Of a DNA stretch of 64,000 bases, positions 49,360-57,238 are shown piece after piece. Made by a program: the position numbers and the translations under genes. The DNA lies in IMG/VR virus record IMGVR_UViG_3300036804_000088, positions 1-64,000 of that record. One strand, given 5' to 3'. Every line of letters begins with the position of its first letter. Positions within the stretch are counted from its first letter, which is position 1. The notes under the pieces were generated by a model. It did no database searches. It was given only the letters and a program-made list of their open reading frames with translations, and was not told the DNA's origin. The stretch is from a virus.

Positions 49360-49576
49360 ACACGACATCGCCCCTACTCGTTATCTATACCCTGGCCTGC
49401 GATCCAGCGGGCGGCTGCATGGCGACGTCGAACAATGGCAGCGACTCGACCGCCACGAAATCACCTACATCCTGGTCTATTTGAACTGGACGAAAGACGA
49501 TGTTATCTGGCCCGTGGACCGCACACCCCCCGCCTGGTACCGGATGGGCGTCAGCATGATGGAACCACTCACGTGA
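49352..49576 (+). CDS. Small hypothetical protein (74 aa)
   Basis: Overlaps the redoxin gene by 8 nt. Contains LDRHEITYILVYLNWTKDDV and ends with PPAWYRMGVSMMEPLT. No family recognised; its stop overlaps the next GTG. Confidence 0.58.
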   Translation: MGRHDIAPTRYLYPGLRSSGRLHGDVEQWQRLDRHEITYILVYLNWTKDDVIWPVDRTPPAWYRMGVSMMEPLT

Positions 49577-49803
49577 GCAACAATGAAGGCGCATGGCTTT
49601 ACGTGTCCACGCCAGAAGTCAGGGACAAAATTCCGCGCGATGCCTACATGGTCGGAGCAGACAGACCGTGGATAGAGTGCTTGCCTCGCTTCGGTCCCGA
49701 TGGATATCTGGTGATTCCCGAACTGCCGTTCTATGCCTGGCACCCGACATTCTCCCACTGGAATGAGCGCGAAATTTACAGATTGTCAGGCGCAGACACA
49801 TGA
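49573..49803 (+). CDS. Small hypothetical protein (76 aa)
   Basis: GTG 49573 overlaps the previous stop. The product is rich in Trp, Tyr and Pro (YLVIPELPFYAWHPTFSHW), with alternating strands. No family recognised. The stop overlaps the WhiB-like gene start. Confidence 0.58.
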   Translation: MSNNEGAWLYVSTPEVRDKIPRDAYMVGADRPWIECLPRFGPDGYLVIPELPFYAWHPTFSHWNEREIYRLSGADT

Positions 49804-50096
49804 GCACGGAATACACCTTCGCCCCAATGAACGACGCCCGCGCCGCCTGCATCGGCCACGCCCGCACCATGGACGGAACCACCTACGAAGACGTCATCAA
49901 CGCTCTATACCTGTGCGCCGACTGCCCCGTGCTCGTCGCCTGTCACCTGTGGGCGGTCGCGCACACCCGGCGCAGCAGCGGCGGCACCCGCACCGCCAAC
50001 CTAGCTGGCGTCATCGGCGGCAAAGTATACGGCGAACCGCACAAAAAATTCCGCCACCAACTACGCCGCCGCGCAACGAAAAGAGCAGCCGCATGA
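49800..50096 (+). CDS. WhiB-family transcriptional regulator
   Basis: The 98-aa product has the four Fe-S cysteines: Cys17 (AACIGH), Cys39 and Cys42 (LYLCADCPV) and Cys48 (ACHLWA), then GVIGGKVYG (the GVWGG turn with Ile for Trp) and a basic tail. WhiB proteins bind the primary sigma factor; phage copies can alter host WhiB regulation and superinfection. It is the first large-family regulator in the early run. Confidence 0.9.
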   Translation: MSTEYTFAPMNDARAACIGHARTMDGTTYEDVINALYLCADCPVLVACHLWAVAHTRRSSGGTRTANLAGVIGGKVYGEPHKKFRHQLRRRATKRAAA

Positions 50097-50761
50097 CGCG
50101 CCGGCCGCTACTCCTTGATCTGTTCTGCGGGGCAGGCGGCGCAGCAATGGGATACCACCGTGCCGGCTTTCGGGTACTTGGCATCGATATTGATCCGCAG
50201 CCGAATTACCCATTTCAGTTTATTCAGACCTGTGCGTTGAAAACCATCAAGATTATCGGACACCACGCCGACGCAATACACGCATCCCCACCCTGTCAGG
50301 CTTATTCCACCATGACTGCCGATCCTGGCCGGCATGCGCGCTTGATCCCCGTCGTTCGGGAATTAGTCCAACGATCTTCTGTCCCATATGTGATCGAGAA
50401 CGTCGAAGGCGCGCAACGTGAATTGATCAATCCAGTCAGATTATGTGGATCGTCGTTTGGGCTGGCAGTGCGCCGCCATCGGTACTTTGAGACAAGCGTA
50501 GCCATATTAGGCGTTCCTTGCTCCCACGCTTCGCAAGGCGTACCTGTCGGGGTTTACGGTGACCACCCTGAGCCTAATGAGTATCTGCGCCCCGGCAGCG
50601 GAACGCGCCGCGGCATCAAAGCAAAGAGCTTGGAGCACGCCCGCGAAGCAATGGGCATTGACTGGATGAAGTCTTACACCGAACTAGCCCAAGCCATCCC
50701 GCCCGCCTACACCGAGTACATCGGCGCTCAACTCCTCGACGCAGTCAGGAGCGCCGCATGA
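50093..50761 (+). CDS. C5-cytosine DNA methyltransferase
   Basis: The 222-aa product has motif I (LLLDLFCGAGGAAMGYHRAG), motif IV with the catalytic Cys68 (HASPPCQAYST), motif VI (VIENVEG) and a later RRHRYFET that fits motif VIII. It is shorter than usual DCM enzymes and lacks an obvious large target domain, like other phage orphan methylases. It probably protects phage DNA from host restriction; no partner nuclease is adjacent. Confidence 0.88.
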   Translation: MTRRPLLLDLFCGAGGAAMGYHRAGFRVLGIDIDPQPNYPFQFIQTCALKTIKIIGHHADAIHASPPCQAYSTMTADPGRHARLIPVVRELVQRSSVPYVIENVEGAQRELINPVRLCGSSFGLAVRRHRYFETSVAILGVPCSHASQGVPVGVYGDHPEPNEYLRPGSGTRRGIKAKSLEHAREAMGIDWMKSYTELAQAIPPAYTEYIGAQLLDAVRSAA

Positions 50762-50886
50762 TCCCCCGCTGGGTGCACGCCCTGCTACTCGACATCTTCG
50801 AAGCCCTCATGGCCGCAACCAACTTCGACACAGCAGCCGACGACCTATGGCAACACCCCACCCCGCCGAAAGCGCCCGCCGCATGA
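50758..50886 (+). CDS. Small hypothetical protein (42 aa)
   Basis: ATGA coupling at both ends. The product MIPRWVHALLLDIFEALMAA... is one amphipathic helix followed by a Pro/Ala tail. No family recognised. Confidence 0.55.
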   Translation: MIPRWVHALLLDIFEALMAATNFDTAADDLWQHPTPPKAPAA

Positions 50887-51743
50887 CCGCCAATGTGTCC
50901 GAGACATTCTTTGCGCCCAGCCCGCGTGACCCCGACCCGCTGCTCGCGGATCTCAAAACCATGGTCAAAAACCACGCCCACAGCCATCCCCGGCACGCCC
51001 AAGTAGCGCTCGGCCCTTCACAAGTGGGGCATCCGTGCGCTAGGAATGTCATCACCGGTCTGCTGGCCGACGACAAGCACACCGTGAACCCGCAATTCGA
51101 TGTGCTGCCATCCTATGTCGGTGTCGCTGCGCACCGCGCCATGCAAGACGCCGCCGACTACGACAACAAACAGCTAAAGCATTTCAACGATGTGCCAGCC
51201 TTTGGAAAACCGCTGCCCCGCTGGCTGGCTGAACGGAAAGTGACCGTCCGCGAAGGCTTATCAGGAACCTGCGACCTCTACGACACCTGGACCCACACCG
51301 TCATCGACTACAAATTCCCCGGCACCACAAAAATGGCTGAATACCGCAAACACGGCCCGACGCCGCTATACCGCACACAAGCCCACCTATACGGACGCGG
51401 CTACCGCAACGAAGGCTACGACGTCAAACGAGTCGGCATCTGGTTCCTGCCCCGCGGCGGTCTGCTCTCAACCTCGCTGCTATGGACCGAACCCTACAGC
51501 GACGACATCGTGGAAACCACACTCGCTAAACTGGATTCGCTCATCATCCTCATGGACGAACTAGACCTGGAACACCACCCCGAACGCCTCGCCGCCATCC
51601 CCACCACACCGTACGAATGCTCCTGGTGCCCCTACTTCGCCGCCAACCCGGCACGCCACCAAGACAACCCCTACGCCTGCCCCGGCGGACCCGACTTCCA
51701 GCCCACCATCACCAACCACAGCGGAATGACGGTACCCAAATGA
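50883..51743 (+). CDS. Cas4/RecB-like PD-(D/E)XK exonuclease with probable Fe-S site
   Basis: ATG 50883 overlaps the previous stop. The 286-aa product has GTCDLYD (Asp131), VIDYKFPG (Asp142, Lys144) and QAHLYGRGY, the motif II-III-QxxxY set of RecB-family nucleases. Cys52 (GHPCARN) plus Cys246, Cys249 and Cys266 (YECSWCPYF...YAC) form a Cas4-type 4Fe-4S layout. It probably makes single-stranded ends for recombination or replication, with the SSB-like protein downstream. Confidence 0.85.
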   Translation: MTANVSETFFAPSPRDPDPLLADLKTMVKNHAHSHPRHAQVALGPSQVGHPCARNVITGLLADDKHTVNPQFDVLPSYVGVAAHRAMQDAADYDNKQLKHFNDVPAFGKPLPRWLAERKVTVREGLSGTCDLYDTWTHTVIDYKFPGTTKMAEYRKHGPTPLYRTQAHLYGRGYRNEGYDVKRVGIWFLPRGGLLSTSLLWTEPYSDDIVETTLAKLDSLIILMDELDLEHHPERLAAIPTTPYECSWCPYFAANPARHQDNPYACPGGPDFQPTITNHSGMTVPK

Positions 51744-51883
51744 CTGTCAGTTTCGCGCCGTGCCTATGCCGCTGCCCCCACTCCGCGCACTGGCTGCGCA
51801 AACAAAACGGCATCACCACCCACCCCTGCGAATGCGGCTGCCCCGACTACCGGCCCGACTACAGCAGGAGAACCCAAACATGA
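51740..51883 (+). CDS. Small Cys-rich protein (47 aa)
   Basis: ATGA coupling at both ends. MTVSFAPCLCRCPHSAHWLR and THPCECGCPDY provide CxCxC and CxCxC-like clusters with His, a likely metal-binding peptide. Function unknown. Confidence 0.6.
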   Translation: MTVSFAPCLCRCPHSAHWLRKQNGITTHPCECGCPDYRPDYSRRTQT

Positions 51884-52047
51884 ACTGGCACAAAATACTA
51901 CAGGCAGCCCGCGCACTGGGAATCATCATCGGAATCTGCCTGCTGCCCTACCTAGGTTACATGTGGTGGAAAACAGCAGGGGAAGACCCCTGCAACTACT
52001 ACCCACACCCGCCATGCCACACACAACAGCTCAGGGACTACCGGTGA
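51880..52047 (+). CDS. Single-pass membrane protein (55 aa)
   Basis: Coupled to the previous gene. One membrane segment (LGIIIGICLLPYLGYMWW) with a basic N-terminus and a Cys-containing outer end (DPCNYYPHPPCHTQQ). Function unknown. Confidence 0.6.
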   Translation: MNWHKILQAARALGIIIGICLLPYLGYMWWKTAGEDPCNYYPHPPCHTQQLRDYR

Positions 52048-52469
52048 TCAAATCCACGCGGGACGCCCTGATACGCACCTACTACGACATGTTCCCAGAC
52101 GGCTGGTACATCTCCCTCTACGGCTACCCCATCCACCACCAGAAACGCTGGAACTGGCGCACATTCACACACACCTGGCACGTAGTGGTCGACTACAGCC
52201 AACGCATCGAACTCACCCGCCGCATGTGGACACCGATACGGCTGGAGGACGGCAGAATCATCCCCAAATTCGCCGAATTCACCTACGACAAACTGCAATC
52301 CGGCATCTACGACCGCATCGCCCTGCACCCCAGCTACGGCGACACAGCCCCCGTCGACATGACACCCCTAGCCATGGACTGGCCGATACGCATCAACGGC
52401 ACACCACTATCCGACCCCGGCGACTCGATCCGCGTCCTGCTCGACGGATTCGGGAACTGGCTACGATGA
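52044..52469 (+). CDS. Hypothetical protein (141 aa)
   Basis: GTG 52044 overlaps the previous stop. Rich in Tyr, Trp and His with alternating strands (WYISLYGYPIHHQKRWNW); ends DSIRVLLDGFGNWLR. No recognised domain. It is co-translated with its neighbours. Confidence 0.6.
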   Translation: MIKSTRDALIRTYYDMFPDGWYISLYGYPIHHQKRWNWRTFTHTWHVVVDYSQRIELTRRMWTPIRLEDGRIIPKFAEFTYDKLQSGIYDRIALHPSYGDTAPVDMTPLAMDWPIRINGTPLSDPGDSIRVLLDGFGNWLR

Positions 52470-52780
52470 AAATCACCGAGCCGCAGCAGATCATCGCCTA
52501 CACCGACACCGGCGTCATGTTCCCCTGCGCCATCAACTTCGAATGCTGGCAAACCGCCCGCTTCCAAACCCCGCTCGGCATCACCCAAGAGCGGGTACGC
52601 AAATACCGGGTCGTCTGCGAAATCCCCTGGGAAAGAGTCAACGTCGTCCGATTCGACATCATCGGCTGGCCCGACGACGTCACATTCGCCTTCGACCTGC
52701 CCAACATGACCGAAGCCGAATCAAAGGCGTGGGCGCAGCGAATCCCCATGAACGAACTACCCTTTCAGGAGACCAAATGA
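52466..52780 (+). CDS. Hypothetical protein (104 aa)
   Basis: ATGA coupling at both ends. Mixed alpha/beta with VRKYRVVCEIPWERVNVVRF and an acidic C-terminus. No family recognised. Confidence 0.6.
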   Translation: MKITEPQQIIAYTDTGVMFPCAINFECWQTARFQTPLGITQERVRKYRVVCEIPWERVNVVRFDIIGWPDDVTFAFDLPNMTEAESKAWAQRIPMNELPFQETK

Positions 52781-52926
52781 GCAAGCACCGTCTGCGGGAC
52801 GCCCGGCACCGCCGCGGGTGGCACTGCCACATCGGAAAAACCGGTGACCTCTTCCATGTCTGGGTCGGACAACTAACCATTAAACCCGGCCACTGGCTAA
52901 CCGTCACACAGGAGACGCTGCTATGA
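52777..52926 (+). CDS. Small basic protein (49 aa)
   Basis: ATGA coupling at the start and at the end. The N-terminus is Arg/His-rich (MSKHRLRDARHRRGWHCHIG), then strands. Possibly nucleic-acid binding. Confidence 0.58.
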   Translation: MSKHRLRDARHRRGWHCHIGKTGDLFHVWVGQLTIKPGHWLTVTQETLL

Positions 52927-53105
52927 GCGCGCGACTGTGCGACGACTGCGGCGAAAACATCAACATCCACATCCGCAACGGCAAAGCACTCTGCGCCATG
53001 TGCCGCCTAGAGCGCGCCGGCGTATCCAGCTACGCCACAGCACACCCCGACGACCAGCATTTCGCTGACACCGCTAAACGCCATGGCGGGCAACGCTTCC
53101 GATAA
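52923..53105 (+). CDS. Zinc-ribbon protein (60 aa)
   Basis: ATGA coupling at the start. LCDDCGENINIHIRNGKALC followed by AMCRLE gives two CxxC knuckles 14 residues apart, a classic small zinc ribbon. Function unknown. Confidence 0.68.
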   Translation: MSARLCDDCGENINIHIRNGKALCAMCRLERAGVSSYATAHPDDQHFADTAKRHGGQRFR

Positions 53106-53110
53106 CTCGG

Positions 53111-53124
53111 GCGCGGGGCCGCGC
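53111..53124. terminator. GC-rich inverted repeat in a 106-nt gap
   Basis: GCGCG-gggc-CGCGC lies 6 nt after the stop at 53105. It is the start of the first sizeable gap in this gene run (53106-53211), so it may be a partial terminator. No T-run follows. The rest of the gap is A-rich before the SSB-like gene; AGGAAAGAGAAA (53197-53208) can serve as its ribosome site. Confidence 0.35.
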
Positions 53125-53211
53125 AAACCACACCAACTTACTTAGACAGGCTAGGAAAAAAGAGTACCTGCACCAAAAGGACAGCAGGACAACAGGAAAG
53201 AGAAACACACC

Positions 53212-53796
53212 ATGGATAACGCAAGCGCCGACTTTTTCGCAGGCGGCATCAAACCAGCACAATTCCCCCAATACGGAGCCACCGTCACCGGGAAAATAAC
53301 CGACATGACCCAATCCCAACAAACCGAACCCTCCAAAATCGCCGGCCAGCCCGGCAAACCCAAAACCTGGGACGACGGATCACCCGCCATGCAACTCGTC
53401 GTCACCCTCGCAACACAGGAACGCGACGACGAAGAGGACGACGGACTACGGCGCATCTACATCAAAGGGCAAATGAAAGCCGCCATGCAAGCCGCCATCA
53501 AAGCAGTCGGAGCCAAACAACTCGACCTGGGCGGGACGGTCACCGTCACCTATACCCACGACGGTGAACGCACCAACCCCGCCTTCAGCCCGCCCAAACA
53601 GTACGCCGTGCAATACGTCCCACCCAACGCCAGCGCCGGATTCCTAGGTGCCGGAACCGGAACCGGCAACGGCACAGTCTCCGCCATCGCCACCGCAGTG
53701 CAGCCCGCCGAACAAATCCCAGCAGGGCTGACACCCGAAATCTGGGCCACCATGTCACCCGAAGCGAAAGCGGCCCTAGCCGCCCTCAACAAATAA
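53212..53796 (+). CDS. Single-stranded DNA-binding-like protein (194 aa)
   Basis: The product has YGATVTGKITDMTQSQQTEP, then KTWDDGSPAMQLVVTLATQE, then DDGLRRIYIKGQMKAAMQAA and a beta segment GGTVTVTYTHDGE, ending in a Gly/Ala-rich tail. This is the pattern of an actinophage family annotated as ssDNA-binding (OB-fold-like) protein. It would coat single strands in replication or recombination. Set apart by gaps on both sides, it may be strongly expressed. Confidence 0.72.
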   Translation: MDNASADFFAGGIKPAQFPQYGATVTGKITDMTQSQQTEPSKIAGQPGKPKTWDDGSPAMQLVVTLATQERDDEEDDGLRRIYIKGQMKAAMQAAIKAVGAKQLDLGGTVTVTYTHDGERTNPAFSPPKQYAVQYVPPNASAGFLGAGTGTGNGTVSAIATAVQPAEQIPAGLTPEIWATMSPEAKAALAALNK

Positions 53797-53802
53797 GAGA
53801 AC

Positions 53803-53864
53803 GTGCCCCGCGTCCGTTAGAACAATCCACACTAATACGGGATCTAATCGCGGACGCGGGGCAC
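53803..53864 (+). ncRNA. Long perfect stem-loop after the SSB-like gene
   Basis: GTGCCCCGCGTCCG (53803-53816) pairs perfectly over 14 bp with CGGACGCGGGGCAC (53851-53864), with a 34-nt loop whose ends (TTAGA...TCTAA) can pair further. It may end the SSB-like transcript or be part of the structured RNA that follows. There is no T-run. Confidence 0.65.
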
Positions 53865-53874
53865 CACCAAAGCC

Positions 53875-53989
53875 GGGAATCGGGCTGCGCCACAACTGAA
53901 TAGGACTCCGTCTGATGAGTGGTGCTGAACCTGTGAGTCCAGACTGCCAGCACGGCTCCGCCGGCAGCCGAGAGCGCAACCCGATTCCC
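53875..53989 (+). ncRNA. Three-way-junction-like structured leader RNA
   Basis: GGGAATCGGG-C-TGCGC (53875-53890) pairs with GCGCA-A-CCCGATTCCC (53974-53989): 10 bp, one mismatch, 5 bp. Inside are GGACTC/GAGTCC (53903-53908 with 53935-53940) and CTGCC/GGCAG (53944-53948 with 53963-53967). The outer stem ends 11 nt before AAAGGA of the methyltransferase gene, so it could control its translation. It does not fit any riboswitch I can recall with confidence. Confidence 0.6.
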
Positions 53990-54013
53990 CCCACCCGCCA
54001 AAAGGATCGACAC

Positions 54014-54622
54014 ATGTACCTACTCACCCTGGACGACATCGCCGAACACCACGGCACCGACAAATCCTGCATCGACCACAACTACTGCCCCATCTACGAA
54101 AAAACCTTCGGCCACCTACGCCACCACCCCGTCATGCTGATCGAACTCGGCGTATGGCAAGGCGCAAGCCTCAAAACGTGGGCCGACTACTTCATCCACC
54201 CCGACCGGATCATCATCGGAATCGACCACAACCCCGACTGCTGGCAATCCGACCGGTCCGGCGTCTACACCTACATCTGCGACCAAACCGACACCGACAT
54301 ACCCGCCGCAAAAATGCAGCCCGACATCATCATCGACGACGCCAGCCACATCAGCGCGAAAACCATCGCCTCATTCCAAGCATGGTTCCCGCTGCTGAAA
54401 CCCGGCGGACACTACATCGTGGAAGACATCGTAACCTCCTACTACTACCGCGAAGATCTTGCCAGCCCGCATCTTTCGGCCATGAACTACTTCAAATCAT
54501 TAGCCGACTGCGTCAATAAATACGACGTCAACCTGTCCGGCACAGCCAAACTGTTATGGGACGTTGCCTCACTGGCCTTCCATCCCAACATGGTCATCAT
54601 CGAAAAAGGTGGCGCACAATGA
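54014..54622 (+). CDS. SAM-dependent methyltransferase, sugar O-methyltransferase-like
   Basis: AAAGGA (54001-54006) selects ATG 54014; an in-frame ATG at 53915 lies inside the structured leader. The 202-aa product has EHHGTDKSCIDHNYCPIYEK, motif I VMLIELGVWQGASLKTWADY, then IIIGIDHNPD, DIIIDDASHI and LLKPGGHYIVEDI. This is the MycE/ElmMII-like family that methylates sugar hydroxyls. Substrate is unknown; a glycan made by the right-end cluster is a possibility. Confidence 0.82.
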   Translation: MYLLTLDDIAEHHGTDKSCIDHNYCPIYEKTFGHLRHHPVMLIELGVWQGASLKTWADYFIHPDRIIIGIDHNPDCWQSDRSGVYTYICDQTDTDIPAAKMQPDIIIDDASHISAKTIASFQAWFPLLKPGGHYIVEDIVTSYYYREDLASPHLSAMNYFKSLADCVNKYDVNLSGTAKLLWDVASLAFHPNMVIIEKGGAQ

Positions 54623-54813
54623 AACCCGGCGTGATGGACCCCGCCCTATGGGAAGCCATCAAAGCGCTACAACCCACCAGCGGTGTGCGCGCCGCCATCA
54701 GCCAGCGCAAAACACACCCCTGCACCTGCACACCCGTCAAACACACCCGCAAGCACCATAAAAAGACAGGGCACTGCCGCCCCGGCTGCAACTGCCAAGC
54801 CAGAACCCGGTAA
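54619..54813 (+). CDS. Small basic Cys-rich protein (64 aa)
   Basis: ATGA coupling at the start and directly followed by the primase-helicase gene. The C-terminus has HPCTCTPVKHTRKHHKKTGH then CRPGCNC, a Cys/His cluster with many Lys/Arg. Probably a metal- and nucleic-acid-binding peptide; function unknown. Confidence 0.62.
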   Translation: MKPGVMDPALWEAIKALQPTSGVRAAISQRKTHPCTCTPVKHTRKHHKKTGHCRPGCNCQARTR

Positions 54814-56946
54814 ATGCTGATCCCCCGGCTGCCCGACGACGCTGAAAACCTCAGCGCCGCACTACTCTACGCGCAAGCCGGAATCTACCTGCTACCCGTA
54901 CAACCAGGCACCAAACACCCCGGCAGCCGGGTAGGCGACCAATGGCAAGACAAATCATCCACCGATCCCGACACCATCACCGCCTGGTACGCAGGCACCA
55001 GCGACGGCATCGCCTTCGACCTGGGCCGGTCTGGTCTCGTCGTCATCGACGTCGACAAACCCGACCTACTGCCCGACTGGCTGGCCACCATGCTGCACCA
55101 GACAACCAACGCGCCGTATCAGTCCACCCGGCCAGACACCCCCAACCGCGGCCACCATGTCTTCGCCCAGCCGCCGGGACGACGCATCGGCTGCGGACGC
55201 GGCCACCTGACCGGCATGGGCCTCGACGTCAAAGGCGCAGGCGGCGTCATCATCGCCCAACCCACCACCCACCCCGAAGGCGGACAATACCAGTGGATCG
55301 GCATCGCACCAGCAGGCTCCGAAATCCCGGTACTACCCACACCGCTGGACGAAATGCTGCCCGACACCGACGAAGCCGAATCAGCGGTCACCGACGCCGA
55401 AGTCACCGCATTCAAAAACACCTACACCGGATCAGCACGGCCCAAGCTGATCGGCAACTGGGCACGCAAATTCCGCAACGAAACAGCCAAAGGAAACTCT
55501 CGGCACGACACCATGGTGTCCCTGCTCACCGCCGCGCTCGAAGAGGCCCGCGCCGGATACTATCCCGCCCGCGACGTCATCGACGTCCTGCAAGAGGCAT
55601 TCATCCAATCCTTCATCAACACCAACGGGACCGGACGCCGCCTGTCCGAGACCCGCGCGGCAGCCGAATTCCGCGACATGCTGCCCTGGTCGATAGCCCA
55701 AGCCGTGCACACCCCGCTGGCCGACATCCGCGCGAAAACAGAACACAACACCGGAAACGACTTCTCGGGCCTGTGGACCCCGCCACGCCTGTCCCTGGTG
55801 CCGCCACCCGCCCCAACCCCCGAAAACCCGTCAGCGGTCGCTACAGCCCCGGCAACACCCGTCAGCGGCCCCATCGTCAACGGCCACAAACGGGTGCACC
55901 TGACGCTGCTGAAAGAACTACGATCCAACGTCCCAACCTGGGCGTGGGAATACGACGGGCGCGGACGAATCCAGCGCGGCACCATGGCCATCCTCGCCGG
56001 ACGCCCCGGCGCAGGAAAATCCAATGCCGCCCGATGGTTCGCCGCTGGCTACTCCAACGGCACCATGGCAGGCTGCTGGCAGGGCCAGCCCGTCAACGTC
56101 GCCTACATCAGCCCCGGCGAAGAGTCCCACGCCTACGTCATCAAACCCGGCCTGGATGCCGCCGCCGCCGACCCGACACGCATCTGCTTCCCCGACATGC
56201 GCGACGACGAAGGCAACCCCACCAAACTGCTCGTCGCCGCGCACCGTGATTTCCTGATCGAAACGTTCACCGCTGCGCAGATCCGCGTCGTTGTCGTGGA
56301 CCCCATCATGTCCACCATCCCCGGCGCGACCAACATCAACCAGAACAACGAAACACGGGTCCACGTCGAACCCTGGGCGCAGCTCGCCGAAGCCATAGAC
56401 GGCATCGTGCTCGGCGTCTGCCACTTCACCAAATTTCCCGGCAACGATCTCGTCGCCGCCATCAACGGATCATCGGCGTTCGGCGAAGTCGCCCGCTCCA
56501 TATTCGGATTCGTCCGCGAAAAGAAAACCGGCGTCCGCGTGTTCAGCCAAGTCAAAAACTCCACCGGCATCGAAGACTTATCATTGCGCTACGAAATCAC
56601 CACCGTTCAAGTACCCACCGACCTGGGCGGAATCGCCGAAGCAGCCGCATTCACCATCACCGGGCGCAGCGAACTCACCGCCGGTGACGTATTAGACGCC
56701 AACGCAGACGGGGAATACGAACTGGGCGGGCCGGGATTCGCCATGCAATGGCTTTCTGAATACCTGACAGAACAGGGGCAGGCACCCGCCAAACAAATCA
56801 TGGGAAAAGCCAAAGCCGATCAGGACATATCCCGACCCACCCTGTACCGGGCCATGAAACAACTCGGAGTCGTGTCCTACCGCGAAGGCTTCCCGTGCAC
56901 CGCCTACTGGCGGCTGCGCCAGCCGGGGGAGGGCTTCGACCTATGA
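54814..56946 (+). CDS. Bifunctional primase-polymerase / RepA-like helicase
   Basis: The 710-aa product starts directly after the previous stop. Residues about 15-190 form a Prim-Pol domain with IYLLPVQPGTKHPG and the catalytic DxD at Asp79-Asp81 (VVIDVDKPD), plus GHHVFAQPPG. Residues about 370-600 are a RecA-type ATPase of the RepA/AAA_25 group with Walker A GRPGAGKS (396-403) and VVVVDPIMST. The C-terminus has a winged-helix segment (DISRPTLYRAMKQLGVVSYR). It would prime and unwind at the origin, which probably lies just downstream. Confidence 0.9.
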   Translation: MLIPRLPDDAENLSAALLYAQAGIYLLPVQPGTKHPGSRVGDQWQDKSSTDPDTITAWYAGTSDGIAFDLGRSGLVVIDVDKPDLLPDWLATMLHQTTNAPYQSTRPDTPNRGHHVFAQPPGRRIGCGRGHLTGMGLDVKGAGGVIIAQPTTHPEGGQYQWIGIAPAGSEIPVLPTPLDEMLPDTDEAESAVTDAEVTAFKNTYTGSARPKLIGNWARKFRNETAKGNSRHDTMVSLLTAALEEARAGYYPARDVIDVLQEAFIQSFINTNGTGRRLSETRAAAEFRDMLPWSIAQAVHTPLADIRAKTEHNTGNDFSGLWTPPRLSLVPPPAPTPENPSAVATAPATPVSGPIVNGHKRVHLTLLKELRSNVPTWAWEYDGRGRIQRGTMAILAGRPGAGKSNAARWFAAGYSNGTMAGCWQGQPVNVAYISPGEESHAYVIKPGLDAAAADPTRICFPDMRDDEGNPTKLLVAAHRDFLIETFTAAQIRVVVVDPIMSTIPGATNINQNNETRVHVEPWAQLAEAIDGIVLGVCHFTKFPGNDLVAAINGSSAFGEVARSIFGFVREKKTGVRVFSQVKNSTGIEDLSLRYEITTVQVPTDLGGIAEAAAFTITGRSELTAGDVLDANADGEYELGGPGFAMQWLSEYLTEQGQAPAKQIMGKAKADQDISRPTLYRAMKQLGVVSYREGFPCTAYWRLRQPGEGFDL

Positions 56947-57141
56947 GTTGTCTCAACGGTTGTCTCACAGTTGTCTCAGGCGATGAGACAACCGTCCTCG
57001 CGCGCGTAGAGAGAATGAGACAAGTGAGACAACTGTTTTTACCAGGCAATACACGTGAGACAACTGTGAGACAACTGAGTGAGACAACTGCGGTTATCTC
57101 AGGCCAGATCGCTGCGGCTGCACGGTTGTCTCACTGTCTCA
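56947..57141. repeat. Iteron-like array of TGAGACAAC in both orientations
   Basis: About twelve copies, nine perfect. GTTGTCTCA on the plus strand: 56947, 56959, 56970, 57125 (and variants at 57093 and 57135). TGAGACAAC: 56984, 57025, 57056, 57067, 57080 (variant at 57016). Neighbouring copies are often 11-13 nt apart, about one helical turn. The array begins inside the stop of the primase-helicase gene. It has the form of a plasmid-type origin with initiator sites, or of a large operator. Confidence 0.88.
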
Positions 57142-57232
57142 GCGTGTCCACGCGCGCGCAGGCGCGTGCACGCGCGCATGACACACGCCTGCGCGCACGC
57201 GAGACACGTGTCAAGTTCACCTAGAGAGGGAT
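57142..57232. other. GC-rich nested palindromes beside the iterons
   Basis: GCGCGCAGGCG (57154-57164) and CGCCTGCGCGC (57186-57196) are an 11-bp inverted repeat that encloses the palindrome GCGCGTGCACGCGC (57162-57175). GACACGTGTC (57203-57212) is a further 10-bp palindrome. Long alternating CG/CA runs could adopt Z-form. A ribosome site (AGAGAGGG, 57223-57230) for the next gene closes the region. With the iterons this looks like an origin or a strong regulatory structure. Confidence 0.7.
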
Positions 57233-57238
57233 CAAACG

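Noticed and set aside
53803-53864. tRNA-like element because the stem ends near CACCA
   Set aside because: The stem is 14 bp with a single large loop; there is no T-loop consensus or anticodon arm.
53903-53940. Hammerhead ribozyme (a CTGATGAG segment is present)
   Set aside because: The GAAA box and a correctly placed cleavage triplet could not be found, and the flanking pairing does not give the three hammerhead stems.
54942-56249. Plus-strand frame of 435 codons inside the primase-helicase gene
   Set aside because: The product is extremely Arg/His/Pro-rich, typical of the wrong frame in GC-rich DNA, and the overlapping frame has clear Prim-Pol and Walker motifs.
56943-57224. Open frame of 93 codons starting with an ATG that overlaps the primase-helicase stop
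   Set aside because: It runs entirely through the TGAGACAAC array and the GC palindromes; its product only restates the DNA repeats (Arg/Thr-rich). The repeats occur in both orientations and with uneven spacing, as DNA sites would. A non-coding origin or operator is more likely, though translation cannot be excluded.
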